From NCBI GenBank assembly GCA_019828595.1, contig JAHQRK010000015.1:1488001-1552000 (forward strand): a stretch of DNA of 64,000 bases, read 5' to 3'. Of the stretch, positions 10,810-21,491 are shown in pieces. Origin of the DNA: Aphanomyces cochlioides (taxonomy: Eukaryota; Oomycota; Saprolegniomycetes; Saprolegniales; Verrucalvaceae). The notes under the pieces were generated by a model, which searched no databases, had not been told where the DNA came from, and saw nothing but the letters and a program-made list of their open reading frames with translations. Position 1 is the first letter of the stretch, and the number at the start of each line of letters is the position of its first letter. The position numbers were made by a program, and so were the translations under genes.

Positions 10810-12781
10810 TTAAGTGATCTTGACTCGACGTGCGACTTGCATATTGAGCTGCTTGGGCTTGATAGTCACGCCTGTAAACTTTGGTGTCAAGTCATGCTGG
10901 CCAGGAGCAAACTTGAACGTGAATTGAGTCAGCAAGGTTGTCAGCACAACTTGCATCTCAGCTATAGCAAATCTTTGACCGATGCAATTCTTTGGGCCTA
11001 TTTAGATTCAATGACCAACGTCTCGGCTTGTTTCGTACCAGCACTGAATGGCATGAAGATAAACGTGTGCCCACGACCACCTCGAAGAGACCCGTCAGCT
11101 TGGTACAGCTCTGTTCCTTGGATAAATCGGTCTGGATGAATCGGTAATCAAAGCAAAGCATTTCCTTTGCAGATTGTACCTGGCAAGAACTCTTCAGGGC
11201 GAGTCCAATATTCAGGGTTTCGATGCAACGCAGCAATGCAAATTCGAACTCCACCTCCCTAAAGATCCCTCTAAGTCAATTGTCCTTTGATATTGGCTCA
11301 CCTTGGATACGTGGACAGGAGGACCCTTGGATCTTGGAATCGTATCCTCTTGTAAAATACTGCGAGAAGTCACATTGAACACAGTCGGATGCAATCGAAG
11401 AGTTTCGTGTATCACAGCCGTCAAGTATTCAAGCTGGCCGAGTGAATCCCAAGTCAGTTGGCCATTGCTAGCAGCTAAGACTGAGGTGCACTCCTTGACA
11501 GCGCGAGCTTCAACTTCAGGATGTGAAGCCAGCATCGCCCAAATCCACGCCAAGGTATTGCTTGTGGTCTAATTCGTGCAAAATAAGTTGCACCTTTTTT
11601 TAGCTGACTTACCTCGTGTCCAGCAATCATGAACGTCATTACATGGACACGTGCTTCTTCAGGCGACGGGGTGTATTCAGTAGCTTCGAGCATGAGATCA
11701 AGCATATCGATCGAGCTGGGAGCTGTGGAATCAGCCGTCGACGCGCGCTCAAGTCGCTTCTGTATGATAGTGTCGACTGTGCCAACAAGGAGGCGCTTAG
11801 CTGCTTGACGACGCTGGATGCTTGCTAAAGGCAGTCGATCGAACCATGGAATAAACGTCGTGCCCAAGGCAAAACTAACGCTTGGCGTGTGGTTAAGTAT
11901 CTCAAATGCTGCCATAATCTCTGGATTTGAGTTGGTCAACGCTCCAAAGTCAAATCCAAAGGCAGCATCGCCAATAACGTCCAGCAATAATTTGGTCATA
12001 TCTATCCAAAGTTGTTCAAGTCATTTAGCGCCAGAATTACCGCTTTGCATGTCAATTACGGGAGAATTGTTGCTGTCTTTGACTAACGCTTCGTCAAGCA
12101 TTTTCGCAAATTGCTGCGTATGTGATGCAAAAAGCGACACGAACGTCTTGAGCTTGGCCTGGGTGAATTGAGGGTGTAGCATCTTTCTCTGGACATTATG
12201 GATAGGATCTTCAGAGCTGAGCAACCCAATCCCCCCCGTCAATTCCTACAAGTCTCTGAGTTTCAGACTTTGACGAGAAAATACCTTCAAGATGGCACGA
12301 GGGACTCTGCCCCGTGGATAATTTTTCGCATTGGAAACTAAAATGTGCTTAATTGCTTCAGGGTCAGCAACGGAGAGCTAGAGTTAATTTGTCAGAGGGC
12401 CATTCCGATGATAAAAATGCGTACTCGTCGAAAGAATAAGTAGCGAAAGCTGTACACTCCACCGTACGCTTTCAGCCTAGCATAAGATATTCTCGCAACG
12501 TTCGAGATGGTCAACATACCACGAGATATGGGGCTCTGGGAATGGATTCTTATCGGCCGACCATGAAAAAGTTGCAAACTCCCTATGGATACGATATGAC
12601 ATGGGTCGCATTGCTAGGAAACGACGGACCCATTGCCAAAAATGATGCTTGATGGTGGGGGACTTGGAATATCCGAGTCGGGTTTTCGTGGGAGGACAAA
12701 AAAGTACACCAGGAGCAGCACAGCGCCTCCAAATGAGACTGAAAACACGTCGATCTGCGTCAATTGCGTCAAATCCATCAT
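10810..12781 (-). CDS. Cytochrome P450 monooxygenase, ten exons
   Basis: A membrane-anchored microsomal P450 (heme-thiolate monooxygenase). Nine introns of 39-48 bp were placed at 12583-12629, 12477-12519, 12378-12424, 12246-12284, 12002-12040, 11569-11612, 11259-11301, 11132-11179 and 10998-11038. The spliced frame is exactly 527 codons. Visible marks: an N-terminal hydrophobic anchor (SFGGAVLLLVYFFVLP), a proline-rich hinge (IPSPPPSS), the I-helix MIAGHETTSNT, the K-helix ETLRLHP with ExxR, the PERF-type DRF, and the heme loop FSAGPKNCIGQRFAIAE with the Cys ligand. The heme loop is itself split by the last intron. An adjacent upstream ATG at 12781 and another at 12778 are equivalent starts. 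Substrate is unknown; general layout resembles CYP4-like or oomycete CYP clans. Confidence 0.93.
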
Positions 12782-13290
12782 GATGCTTTGATGACAGGAT
12801 CAAAATTGAAATATGAGACTTGTCACGATCTCGATCAAGAGTTTGAACCGTTTCCTCTGACATTTTATATAGAATGTATCGAATTTCAAAGGAAATTTCA
12901 AATTTCACAATTACTAGTATTGTACTAAAATACATACATTCATGTTCAAGGCATACATTCTTCAGTCATCGACACAACACACAAGGGACTATCCACGAAG
13001 ACTTGCCAAGAACTTTAGCGTGGCGCGCATTCCGACTATTTTAGTAGTTCTAATGTCAACGCAATTCTAATTCCAGTGGGAGAGTGTTAGTATGAACAGT
13101 GGAAGGCGTGCTAATTGTACGAATTTGGCCAACCTGTTGATGAGGCCCAAGGGAAGGCCTCGCCTGGGGAGGGCTGCGAACGAAGGGTAAATATGACTGA
13201 CCACTCAAACACCTTAAACGGACACCCTAGGAGCCAAATCACTCCCCCCTCTTTGTGGGGATAGTTCCGTTGATGATTGGAAAGTCTTTC
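12782..13290. other. Intergenic P450 to Crypton 1
   Basis: The P450 promoter side, plus about 300 bp with no gene seen. One short GC-rich patch (13140-13170, GGCCCAAGGGAAGGCCTCGCC) is not explained. Confidence 0.35.
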
Positions 13291-13293
13291 AGA

Positions 13294-15440
13294 TTACACT
13301 GATTTTTGGTTGCCAGTTTCAACCACGTCAACAGACTGGAGGACATCGGAATATACATCCTTTATGGCGTGGTAGAAATGGTAGAAAGCATCTGATTGGC
13401 TTATATCCTGTCGATCTATGACCAATAGCTGGTTCACACACTTCATACTCTCGGATGGCTCGTGTGTTTGCACGCTGGTGACCTCCCGTCGCAGCACTTG
13501 GACCCAAACTTGGAATGTGCCAACGATCCCCATGCTTCAAGAAAGTGCTGATCGTTGGAAGCGAAGTGTTTGGTCAAGCATGCAACGACAGGGTCCAGTG
13601 TAGACACTGCAAACGATCGGTCACACTCAGTTAGTTCACTGCGTTGATTTGGCAAGTTGTCATGCATCTGGACAATCGATTTCAATTTGGACCTAGCGGA
13701 CATTTTGCGAGGTTCTTTCGACCATCTATAGTAACATGACCACCTCGACGACTGCACTGAGTAACTACGCCAGTTCGCTTTCTCTTTGTACTCATATTGG
13801 TAGTCACTGTTCTAGACACAATATCAAGTGGTGGATCAATATGTGTTGTGCAATTGGGTGTTTGATCTGTAAGTGATGGGCAATTTGGCGAGTTCAGTGC
13901 TGAAGATGTCCTGTACTCTAGTGTATACCGCTCTATAAGACCAACAACTTGCTGAATAACTTCTGCTGGTACATGAGGCTGCAATACATTTACAATGTCT
14001 TCTTTTGTTGTAGAGTTTCGTTGAAATGCCACAGCAGCTTGAATTGTTTTTAAAAGACCCACTTCACCAGGGTTCTCAAGTTTGCAATGCGTAAGCAAGA
14101 ATTTTGATGCCAGCTCTTGCAACGGCAAATAATTGGCTCGCCCAGCCGTGTTTATACTCCGCCCCATTTGTACGTCAGCACAGTAAATTGGTTTCCAAGC
14201 GCATATGACGGATTTTAGATTTGTGTCGTTTGCTAAAGCCAAATTTAATTGATCTACTGCATCGCGCTTGTATTTTACAGCTTGTGACACAGACCTATGT
14301 CTCGCAGACTGCATCATTTCGGATTCATTTCCACCACCCCATACAGCAAACAGATAAGCTGTCTTACGGCATGTGTGTGTTCCAAATGGGCCAGGGCGAA
14401 CAATAATTTTTCCAACAACATCCAGAAATTGATCATGATATGCATCGAACGAAATGTGACCATCAGACAAACCAGGAAACAAGAAGCCATTTTGAATTCC
14501 ACAGACGCCAACATAAACAAGCAAATGTCTGATGGGGCACAATGTGGGCATGTCATTATCTGCCCACAAAGATAATGTAACAGGTGCATCGTCAGACTTT
14601 CCCTGTCCTTCAAATGCAAGGCATTCAACATCATAATCCGCCTTGACGATACTGACATCTCTAACTATACTTTCCATTTTTAAGTTGAATGACTTCGTCG
14701 CTGCGTAAAAAGAGTTTAATGGACAACAAAATCATCACAAACAGACGCAAGTTAGACAATTGGTTTGTGGACAGAAGGTATTGACGAATGTCTTGAACTT
14801 CCATTGGAGTCAATGCCATATCACCTTTAGCACGATAATCGGAGCTGTTTTTACGACTTTGTTTAAGAGTGTTCTTTACATCTGCTGTCAGACAAGGATT
14901 ACCACGTCTCCATAGCTGGGGTCGACCTGCATGTACTGTGCAGCCTTGAAATGATTTTTTTACCAGAGATTCCTACAAGAGCTACAAGAATCTTCAAAAT
15001 TCCCAAGATGATTGTGTCGAGCTGAGTGCAATGCCCCCAATGCAGACAAGCACTGATTCACATTACGAGGATTGTTCCATCCACCCATAGAAAACATAAG
15101 TTGACCAAATACGTCTTTGCATTGTGTTGAGCAACCTTGACGCATAAAAGGTGAGCCGTGCGGTTGTCGTTTGAATCTAATGAAATCAACAATCGATGCG
15201 GGTGCCACCGACGGGCAAAATGGCTCTGGGGGACGCTCAAGCAGAATCAATAAACTATCATAATCGCCAATCAGTGCGCAAAAGTAATAAAGTCCACGCA
15301 AGTGTTTCTTGTAAGCAGCTATAGAGTTGGCCTCTAGAGGCGCAGTGCCAGTGAATGGCTTCACTTCAGTGACTGTTGCAATTTCAATTTTTTCAGCAGT
15401 AATGCCACAGCTCGGTCTGTTTTGGCTTTAAGCTGAGGGC
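13294..15440 (-). pseudogene. Crypton-type tyrosine recombinase (decayed)
   Basis: A site-specific tyrosine recombinase of a Crypton-like element. The N-terminal core-binding part (about 15440-14960) includes AYKKHLRGLYYFCALIGDYD. The catalytic part carries the expected residues in order: Arg in LFLRSDEVI (about 14690), Lys in GQGKSDD, HTCR (about 14360), a second His in ARHRS and Tyr in AVKYKRDA. The C-terminus is basic (TKRKRTG). The frame is broken at least three times: in an A6 run near 15393, an A5 run near 14680, and near 13535, where HFLEAWGS and MGIVGTFQVW lie in different frames. The frame also leaves one stop region near 13682. No TIRs are expected for Cryptons and none was seen. 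The tail below 13680 may belong to the same protein or be unrelated. Confidence 0.75.
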
Positions 15441-15444
15441 TCAA

Positions 15445-15923
15445 TTTGTATAAGTCGGAGTTTGACTGCTTCATCGACCTTGAGATGATTCGGTTCTACC
15501 AATTCTACCGTTCTGCCAATTCTACCAGTTTCAACTCCATGTGTATTGCAGTTTTATTACTATATATAGCCCAGATACACTTACATATTTGGCTTCATGC
15601 GTCGTCACATGTTTTATCGAACTCTGGGCAATTCTGTAAGTCTCATAACGTTAACAAGAACTGCGTCATACACTTTAGAGCTCATGAGCGTCAGATTGCA
15701 ATTTGTGCGATAGGGGGAACTTTAAAGCATGTGCGAAATTACTTACACTTGTTTGTCTGTTCTGCTTTGTTGAAAACACGATTCAGACATATGGGGCTGC
15801 AGAGATTTCGCGAGCCATTGAAAGGTCGAGCACGAAGAGAGAGATAAAATCGAAAAGATCTTATAGATGCAGTATTAGATATCACTAACCTTCGTGACAA
15901 TTTTGTACTCATCGTTCCTACAC
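15445..15923. other. Intergenic Crypton 1 to ABCG-A
   Basis: About 480 bp with no recognised gene. Near 15490-15535 there is a short run of repeated TTCTACCAATTCTACC words. The 3' end of ABCG-A borders it at 15924. Confidence 0.35.
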
Positions 15924-17780
15924 TTAGCTCTTCTGTCGAATATTAAGCCAGAGCCACACCACGCCGATCGTGCGAAAAGCAAGATTGATCGCCAACAACA
16001 TGCCAACATCACCCCAAAAGCTTCCCTTGTTCAACGACAAGTTGATCAACACTTCAGCGCCGTTCCTTGCTTGGCAGGGCACACCTTCAGCACATGAAAT
16101 ATAGTCGACCGAGTTCCAGAACGACCGACTCATGCCTCGGAAACCATACTTCATAGGGGAGATAAACTCCAGCCATGAAAAGTACACGGGCGTGTTGTCA
16201 GCGTTCAAAAAGAGTCCACCAAAGATCATCAGTGGCAAAATGATCACAATGCCAACAATTTGCGCAATTTCAGAACGACGAGCGATGCAGCCAACCATGT
16301 AACCCAAACCGACCGCAGAACTCGAAATCAGCACGATGAAGAGGTAAAACGTCAAGAAGACACCAGCATCACCGCCAAAGCCAATCATGAAATAGGCTGG
16401 AGCCAAGAAGAGCAATGGGAAGAACGCTTGAAACACCAACTCGCTCAAGTTCTTCGCCAAATACCAAACCCACGTATGGTACAATCCACCTCGATATTCT
16501 CGAATCATGATGGCCAATTCCACCGGCACGGCATCAAATTCAGGACCAGCATTGGCAAAGAATTGGTTCACCACGATAAAGAAGATAGCCCCCGAGAAAC
16601 TTTGGATGCCATTTTGGTCCAAGTCCAGTTGCAAGTAGATCAATCCCACGATGATCGCAATGAACAACGCTTGACCCACACGAGCTTTGAAACCGAGCGT
16701 GTCTCGGACGAGTCGTTTGACATTGCGTTTGCAGAGGAGGGAGATTTGGCCAAACACACCCAAGTGCGAGCTCTCGTATGTCTTGGAATCGTCAGGCAGT
16801 GTCAGTGCAAAGCCAGAGTTGACTGCCGACGTCTCGTGAGACTTCCACGCTTTCACCAAACCTTCGACTCGAGTGGCAGCATGCGACTGTGGGTCCAAGA
16901 CGATGATCTGACGCATGAAGTAGTCGGTCGGGTTCATATACTCAGGGCACACGTATCCCAGTGAGCTGAAATAATCGACAGCTTCCGATGCCTTGCCAAA
17001 GTAGACGGTTTGACCACCACTGAGAAGGTAGAGTTGGTCGAACAACGTGTACAACTCGGACGATGGCTGATGGATCGTCGCAATCACCGTACGGCCTTCA
17101 CGAGCCAGCTTTTGCAACTGCAATACCACCGACTCCGCCATGAAACTGTCCAAACCAGACGTCGGCTCGTCCACAAACAACAACGACGGGTTCGTCAAGA
17201 TCTCCGTCGCAAAACTCAACCGCTTGCGTTCACCACCAGACAAACCACGCACTTCCGCAGCACCGCCAATCTGAGAGTCGCGGCATTTCGTCAAGCCCAA
17301 TTCGTCAATCACATAATCCACACGAGCTTCACACTCCACCGCATTGAACGTCTTTCCCATACGCAGTTCCGCTTGGTACATCAAATGTTCCTTCACCGTG
17401 AGCGTCGGGTAAAACACATCGTCTTGCATCACGTATGACGCATATCGGTTCATGGCCTTGGTCCATGTTTGTCCATTCACGGTGACAGACCCCGTAAAGT
17501 TTTTGTTTCGACCGGCGATGACATCGAGCATGGAACTCTTGCCGGCCCCTGACGGACCCATGAGGACGACGAGTTGACCAGGGGACGCATGGCCGCTGAC
17601 ATCTCGAAGGATGTGTTTGTCTTCGATTTGTTTGGTGACTTGGTTCTTGATCTTGACGGTCATGTTGACGTTTTTCCACTCGAGGGTGAGCTTGGGGACA
17701 TCCACGAGGATGTTGGCACCTCGTTTCGGTGTGGGCATTGCAATGTAATGCTGGTCGTTGGCTTTGTCGACAGAGGCCAT
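15924..17780 (-). CDS. ABCG-type half transporter, copy A
   Basis: A 618-residue half-size ABC transporter of the G (white/brown) type: an N-terminal ATPase, then an ABC2 membrane domain. It should dimerise and export hydrophobic compounds or lipids. Walker A is GPSGAGKS (residues 75-82), the signature is LSGGERKR (180-187) and Walker B is LLFVDEP (200-206). The membrane part starts about residue 355 with helices such as LFIAIIVGLIYL and ends ...GVVWLWLNIRQKS. The frame is open further upstream, but the first ATG is at 17780 (MASVDKAND). There are no introns. It is the left arm of the inverted duplication, and is longer by four residues than its twin. Confidence 0.93.
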   Translation of the reverse strand: MASVDKANDQHYIAMPTPKRGANILVDVPKLTLEWKNVNMTVKIKNQVTKQIEDKHILRDVSGHASPGQLVVLMGPSGAGKSSMLDVIAGRNKNFTGSVTVNGQTWTKAMNRYASYVMQDDVFYPTLTVKEHLMYQAELRMGKTFNAVECEARVDYVIDELGLTKCRDSQIGGAAEVRGLSGGERKRLSFATEILTNPSLLFVDEPTSGLDSFMAESVVLQLQKLAREGRTVIATIHQPSSELYTLFDQLYLLSGGQTVYFGKASEAVDYFSSLGYVCPEYMNPTDYFMRQIIVLDPQSHAATRVEGLVKAWKSHETSAVNSGFALTLPDDSKTYESSHLGVFGQISLLCKRNVKRLVRDTLGFKARVGQALFIAIIVGLIYLQLDLDQNGIQSFSGAIFFIVVNQFFANAGPEFDAVPVELAIMIREYRGGLYHTWVWYLAKNLSELVFQAFFPLLFLAPAYFMIGFGGDAGVFLTFYLFIVLISSSAVGLGYMVGCIARRSEIAQIVGIVIILPLMIFGGLFLNADNTPVYFSWLEFISPMKYGFRGMSRSFWNSVDYISCAEGVPCQARNGAEVLINLSLNKGSFWGDVGMLLAINLAFRTIGVVWLWLNIRQKS

Positions 17781-18001
17781 GAGAGCTCGAGATGGAAATT
17801 TATAGATTGAGGATATCCAACTGGAGGGGATCAATCGAGGATCGTATGTCGACTGAGTTGAGTTCGTACTTTATCTTAAAAGTTGATGGTTTATGTGTAA
17901 CTCGACGGTGGTGGATTTGATTGGCAGAGTGGATTGGATTACCATTTTGGTTGATTGCGAGTCGAATGCTTGTAGGAGTGGAATGACGGTCCAGAAGGTT
18001 G

Positions 18002-18618
18002 CTGAAGGCGCTTGTTCCCCTCACGATCGTGGCAAGACGATCTGTCCCGACGGAGATCAAGATCTCAAACAACTCTTAGGGAAGACAACATCTCTGCCAG
18101 AAAGGATGATGGCCATTAGACTGAAAATTGATCAATTTTGTTGTCAGCATTGTGAGACTCAACCCAGAACTTTGACTATAGCACTATTGGTAGTCTGCCC
18201 ACCGTATATTCAGCTCGCAGAAGCATTGGGATAGCTTGCTAGTATACGCTCACTTGGTCTACGTCCAATGCTCACAAAACGAGAATCTTGTTCTGGGAGA
18301 GCGCATTGGAAAAACAATGATCATTTCGGAAGCGTGCCGATACCTAATGCATTTGAAATCACCACGCGATGCTCATGCATCCCCTTGTGTTAGGTTAGCC
18401 CCTTTAGTCTGCTAGTCTGCCTCCATTCAATATCCTGGGAACTTCTCCGGGGAGGGGAGCCCCAGAGTCAAAACAAGCTCCCAAGGACCGATGAAAATAA
18501 ACAATTTTCTCCCTCCACGACTCCAAGATTCTATCTACATATTTGATGAGAAAACGGAAGTCTTCGCCATCAACGGCACGTATCCTCAGGTGGTCCAGTT
18601 TTCAGTTGTCTTCATGAA
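18002..18618. other. Central spacer of the inverted duplication
   Basis: 617 bp of single-copy sequence between the arms. No gene, TIR or internal repeat was recognised. Because both ABCG copies read outward, this is the shared upstream region for a divergent promoter pair; the proximal 220 bp of each promoter lies within the arms. Confidence 0.5.
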
Positions 18619-18839
18619 CAACCTTCTGGACCGTCATTCCACTCCTACAAGCATTCGACTCGCAATCAACCAAAATGGTAATCCAATCCACTCTGCCAAT
18701 CAAATCCACCACCGTCGAGTTACACATAAACCATCAACTTTTAAGATAAAGTACGAACTCAACTCAGTCGACATACGATCCTCGATTGATCCCCTCCAGT
18801 TGGATATCCTCAATCTATAAATTTCCATCTCGAGCTCTC

Positions 18840-20684
18840 ATGGCCTCTGTCGACAAAGCCAACGACCAGCATTACATTGCAATGCCCACACCGAAACGAG
18901 GTGCCAACATCCTCGTGGATGTCCCCAAGCTCACCCTCGAGTGGAAAAACGTCAACATGACCGTCAAGATCAAGAACCAAGTCACCAAACAAATCGAAGA
19001 CAAACACATCCTTCGAGATGTCAGCGGCCATGCGTCCCCTGGTCAACTCGTCGTCCTCATGGGTCCGTCAGGGGCCGGCAAGAGTTCCATGCTCGATGTC
19101 ATCGCCGGTCGAAACAAAAACTTTACGGGGTCTGTCACCGTGAATGGACAAACATGGACCAAGGCCATGAACCGATATGCGTCATACGTGATGCAAGACG
19201 ATGTGTTTTACCCGACGCTCACGGTGAAGGAACATTTGATGTACCAAGCGGAACTGCGTATGGGAAAGACGTTCAATGCGGTGGAGTGTGAAGCTCGTGT
19301 GGATTATGTGATTGACGAATTGGGCTTGACGAAATGCCGCGACTCTCAGATTGGCGGTGCTGCGGAAGTGCGTGGTTTGTCTGGTGGTGAACGCAAGCGG
19401 TTGAGTTTTGCGACGGAGATCTTGACGAACCCGTCGTTGTTGTTTGTGGACGAGCCGACGTCTGGTTTGGACAGTTTCATGGCGGAGTCGGTGGTATTGC
19501 AGTTGCAAAAGCTGGCTCGTGAAGGCCGTACGGTGATTGCGACGATCCATCAGCCATCGTCCGAGTTGTACACGTTGTTCGACCAACTCTACCTTCTCAG
19601 TGGTGGTCAAACCGTCTACTTTGGCAAGGCATCGGAAGCTGTCGATTATTTCAGCTCACTGGGATACGTGTGCCCTGAGTATATGAACCCGACCGACTAC
19701 TTCATGCGTCAGATCATCGTCTTGGACCCACAGTCGCATGCTGCCACTCGAGTCGAAGGTTTGGTGAAAGCGTGGAAGTCTCACGAGACGTCGGCAGTCA
19801 ACTCTGGCTTTGCACTGACACTGCCTGACGATTCCAAGACATACGAGAGCTCGCACTTGGGTGTGTTTGGCCAAATCTCCCTCCTCTGCAAACGCAATGT
19901 CAAACGACTCGTCCGAGACACGCTCGGTTTCAAAGCTCGTGTGGGTCAAGCGTTGTTCATTGCGATCATCGTGGGATTGATCTACTTGCAACTGGACTTG
20001 GACCAAAATGGCATCCAAAGTTTCTCGGGGGCTATCTTCTTTATCGTGGTGAACCAATTCTTTGCCAATGCTGGTCCTGAATTTGATGCCGTGCCGGTGG
20101 AATTGGCCATCATGATTCGAGAATATCGAGGTGGATTGTACCATACGTGGGTTTGGTATTTGGCGAAGAACTTGAGCGAGTTGGTGTTTCAAGCGTTCTT
20201 CCCATTGCTCTTCTTGGCTCCAGCCTATTTCATGATTGGCTTTGGCGGTGATGCTGGTGTCTTCTTGACGTTTTACCTCTTCATCGTGCTGATTTCGAGT
20301 TCTGCGGTCGGTTTGGGTTACATGGTTGGCTGCATCGCTCGTCGTTCTGAAATTGCGCAAATTGTTGGCATTGTGATCATTTTGCCACTGATGATCTTTG
20401 GTGGACTCTTTTTGAACGCTGACAACACGCCCGTGTACTTTTCATGGCTGGAGTTTATCTCCCCTATGAAGTATGGTTTCCGAGGCATGAGTCGGTCGTT
20501 CTGGAACTCGGTCGACTATATTTCATGTGCTGAAGGTGTGCCCTGCCAAGCAAGGAACGGCGCTGAAGTGTTGATCAACTTGTCGTTGAACAAGGGAAGC
20601 TTTTGGGGTGATGTTGGCATGTTGTTGGCGATCAATCTTGCTTTTCGCACGATCGGCGTGGTGTGGCTCTGGCTTAATATTTGA
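18840..20684 (+). CDS. ABCG-type half transporter, copy B (C-terminus shortened)
   Basis: A 614-residue twin of copy A, identical in protein sequence up to ...GVVWLWLNI. A C-to-T change at 20682 turns the CGA codon of copy A into TGA and removes the last four residues (RQKS). All ATPase motifs and membrane helices are kept, so it is probably functional. The start is the ATG at 18840; upstream in-frame codons use no ATG. Copy A and the paralogue at 21492 both have a charged tail, so the shortened form is the derived one. Confidence 0.92.
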   Translation: MASVDKANDQHYIAMPTPKRGANILVDVPKLTLEWKNVNMTVKIKNQVTKQIEDKHILRDVSGHASPGQLVVLMGPSGAGKSSMLDVIAGRNKNFTGSVTVNGQTWTKAMNRYASYVMQDDVFYPTLTVKEHLMYQAELRMGKTFNAVECEARVDYVIDELGLTKCRDSQIGGAAEVRGLSGGERKRLSFATEILTNPSLLFVDEPTSGLDSFMAESVVLQLQKLAREGRTVIATIHQPSSELYTLFDQLYLLSGGQTVYFGKASEAVDYFSSLGYVCPEYMNPTDYFMRQIIVLDPQSHAATRVEGLVKAWKSHETSAVNSGFALTLPDDSKTYESSHLGVFGQISLLCKRNVKRLVRDTLGFKARVGQALFIAIIVGLIYLQLDLDQNGIQSFSGAIFFIVVNQFFANAGPEFDAVPVELAIMIREYRGGLYHTWVWYLAKNLSELVFQAFFPLLFLAPAYFMIGFGGDAGVFLTFYLFIVLISSSAVGLGYMVGCIARRSEIAQIVGIVIILPLMIFGGLFLNADNTPVYFSWLEFISPMKYGFRGMSRSFWNSVDYISCAEGVPCQARNGAEVLINLSLNKGSFWGDVGMLLAINLAFRTIGVVWLWLNI

Positions 20685-20696
20685 CAGAAGAGCTAA

Positions 20697-21082
20697 ATGC
20701 TGGAGCCAAAGTTTGCATATTCGGTAGAGAAGGATGAGAACTAATACGATTTGCATCTCTAGATTGATTGAGGTTCTTAAAGACTCTGGAACGAGGATAC
20801 TGTATTATCAAATGCTAATGCAAGCCTCTTTTTATCGCCAACCGCTGTTTGCTTATCACCTTACCAAGCAAATTCATATCGCGATGAGTCGTTACTTGAA
20901 CTGTGAGTGAGAAGGGGCTGTGAATCGTCGAGTAGTGTTGGCGTAGATAATCGTGAGTTGTCGGGGCCAGCAGTTTCACCGATTGGCTTCACGAAAAATG
21001 CACATTGATGTCGAGTGCACCAGTCATGCGATTCTTCTTTTCGATGGAAATACGAGAATTCCAAAGTTGACTTTTCATTAAG
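20697..21082. other. Intergenic ABCG-B to foldback
   Basis: About 390 bp, including the ABCG-B 3' UTR. No gene was recognised. Confidence 0.35.
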
Positions 21083-21397
21083 TTGATTACACTGTTGACC
21101 ATCTGGTTGGTTTACACCAGTGCTGAAATTTCACACATTTCAAACGTCTCACCATGTCGGATGTCCAACCGACCAGTTATTTTCACCAAGAAGCCAATGG
21201 ACAAAACCCTTTTTCATGTATCTAAAGCTCGTTCATCGCACCCGGCACCAAGTCTCCTTCAAAGAAGGAAAGATGGCGTCATCCTCAAAAGCCAACTTCA
21301 TTTACAATGTCAGCAAGGTCGTCGACATGGTGAGACGCTTCAAATGTGTGAAATTTGAACTGGTGTAAACCAACCAGATGGTCGACAGTGTAATCAA
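21083..21397. repeat. Foldback repeat (about 75-bp arms) upstream of ABCG-C
   Basis: The left arm 21083-21159 and right arm 21323-21397 are inverted copies with a few mismatches and one 2-bp gap, around a 163-bp centre. They begin TTGATTACACTG and include CATCTGGTTGGTTTACACCA. The right arm ends 95 bp before the ABCG-C ATG. It looks like a MITE or a small inverted duplication. No clear target-site duplication was found at its edges. Confidence 0.75.
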
Positions 21398-21491
21398 GTC
21401 TTCGTCTGAAAAGTCAGCTTTGGAATTCTGGTGGATACATTGCATTGAAAAGGCAACAGCACGTCGACTCGACCTCATTTATCAATTTCCA

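Larger units (their letters stand above)
15924..20696. repeat. Near-perfect 2,078-bp inverted duplication with 617-bp spacer
   Basis: The left arm is 15924-18001 and the right arm is 18619-20696, reverse complements about an axis at 18310. Paired coordinates sum to 36620. Along the arms the only difference I found is at 15938/20682 (CGA versus TGA in the sense strand of the gene). The 220 bp upstream of each ATG matches, and the encoded proteins and all alternative frames match too. Homology stops abruptly inside at 18001/18619 and becomes patchy outside 15924/20696. Each arm contains one full ABCG gene with its promoter, so the two copies are transcribed outward from the spacer. Confidence 0.93.

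Noticed and set aside
15924..18072. Extra genes antisense to the ABCG copies (for example 16260-16964)
   Set aside because: They mirror each other in both arms because the DNA is identical, and only reflect codon bias of the sense gene.
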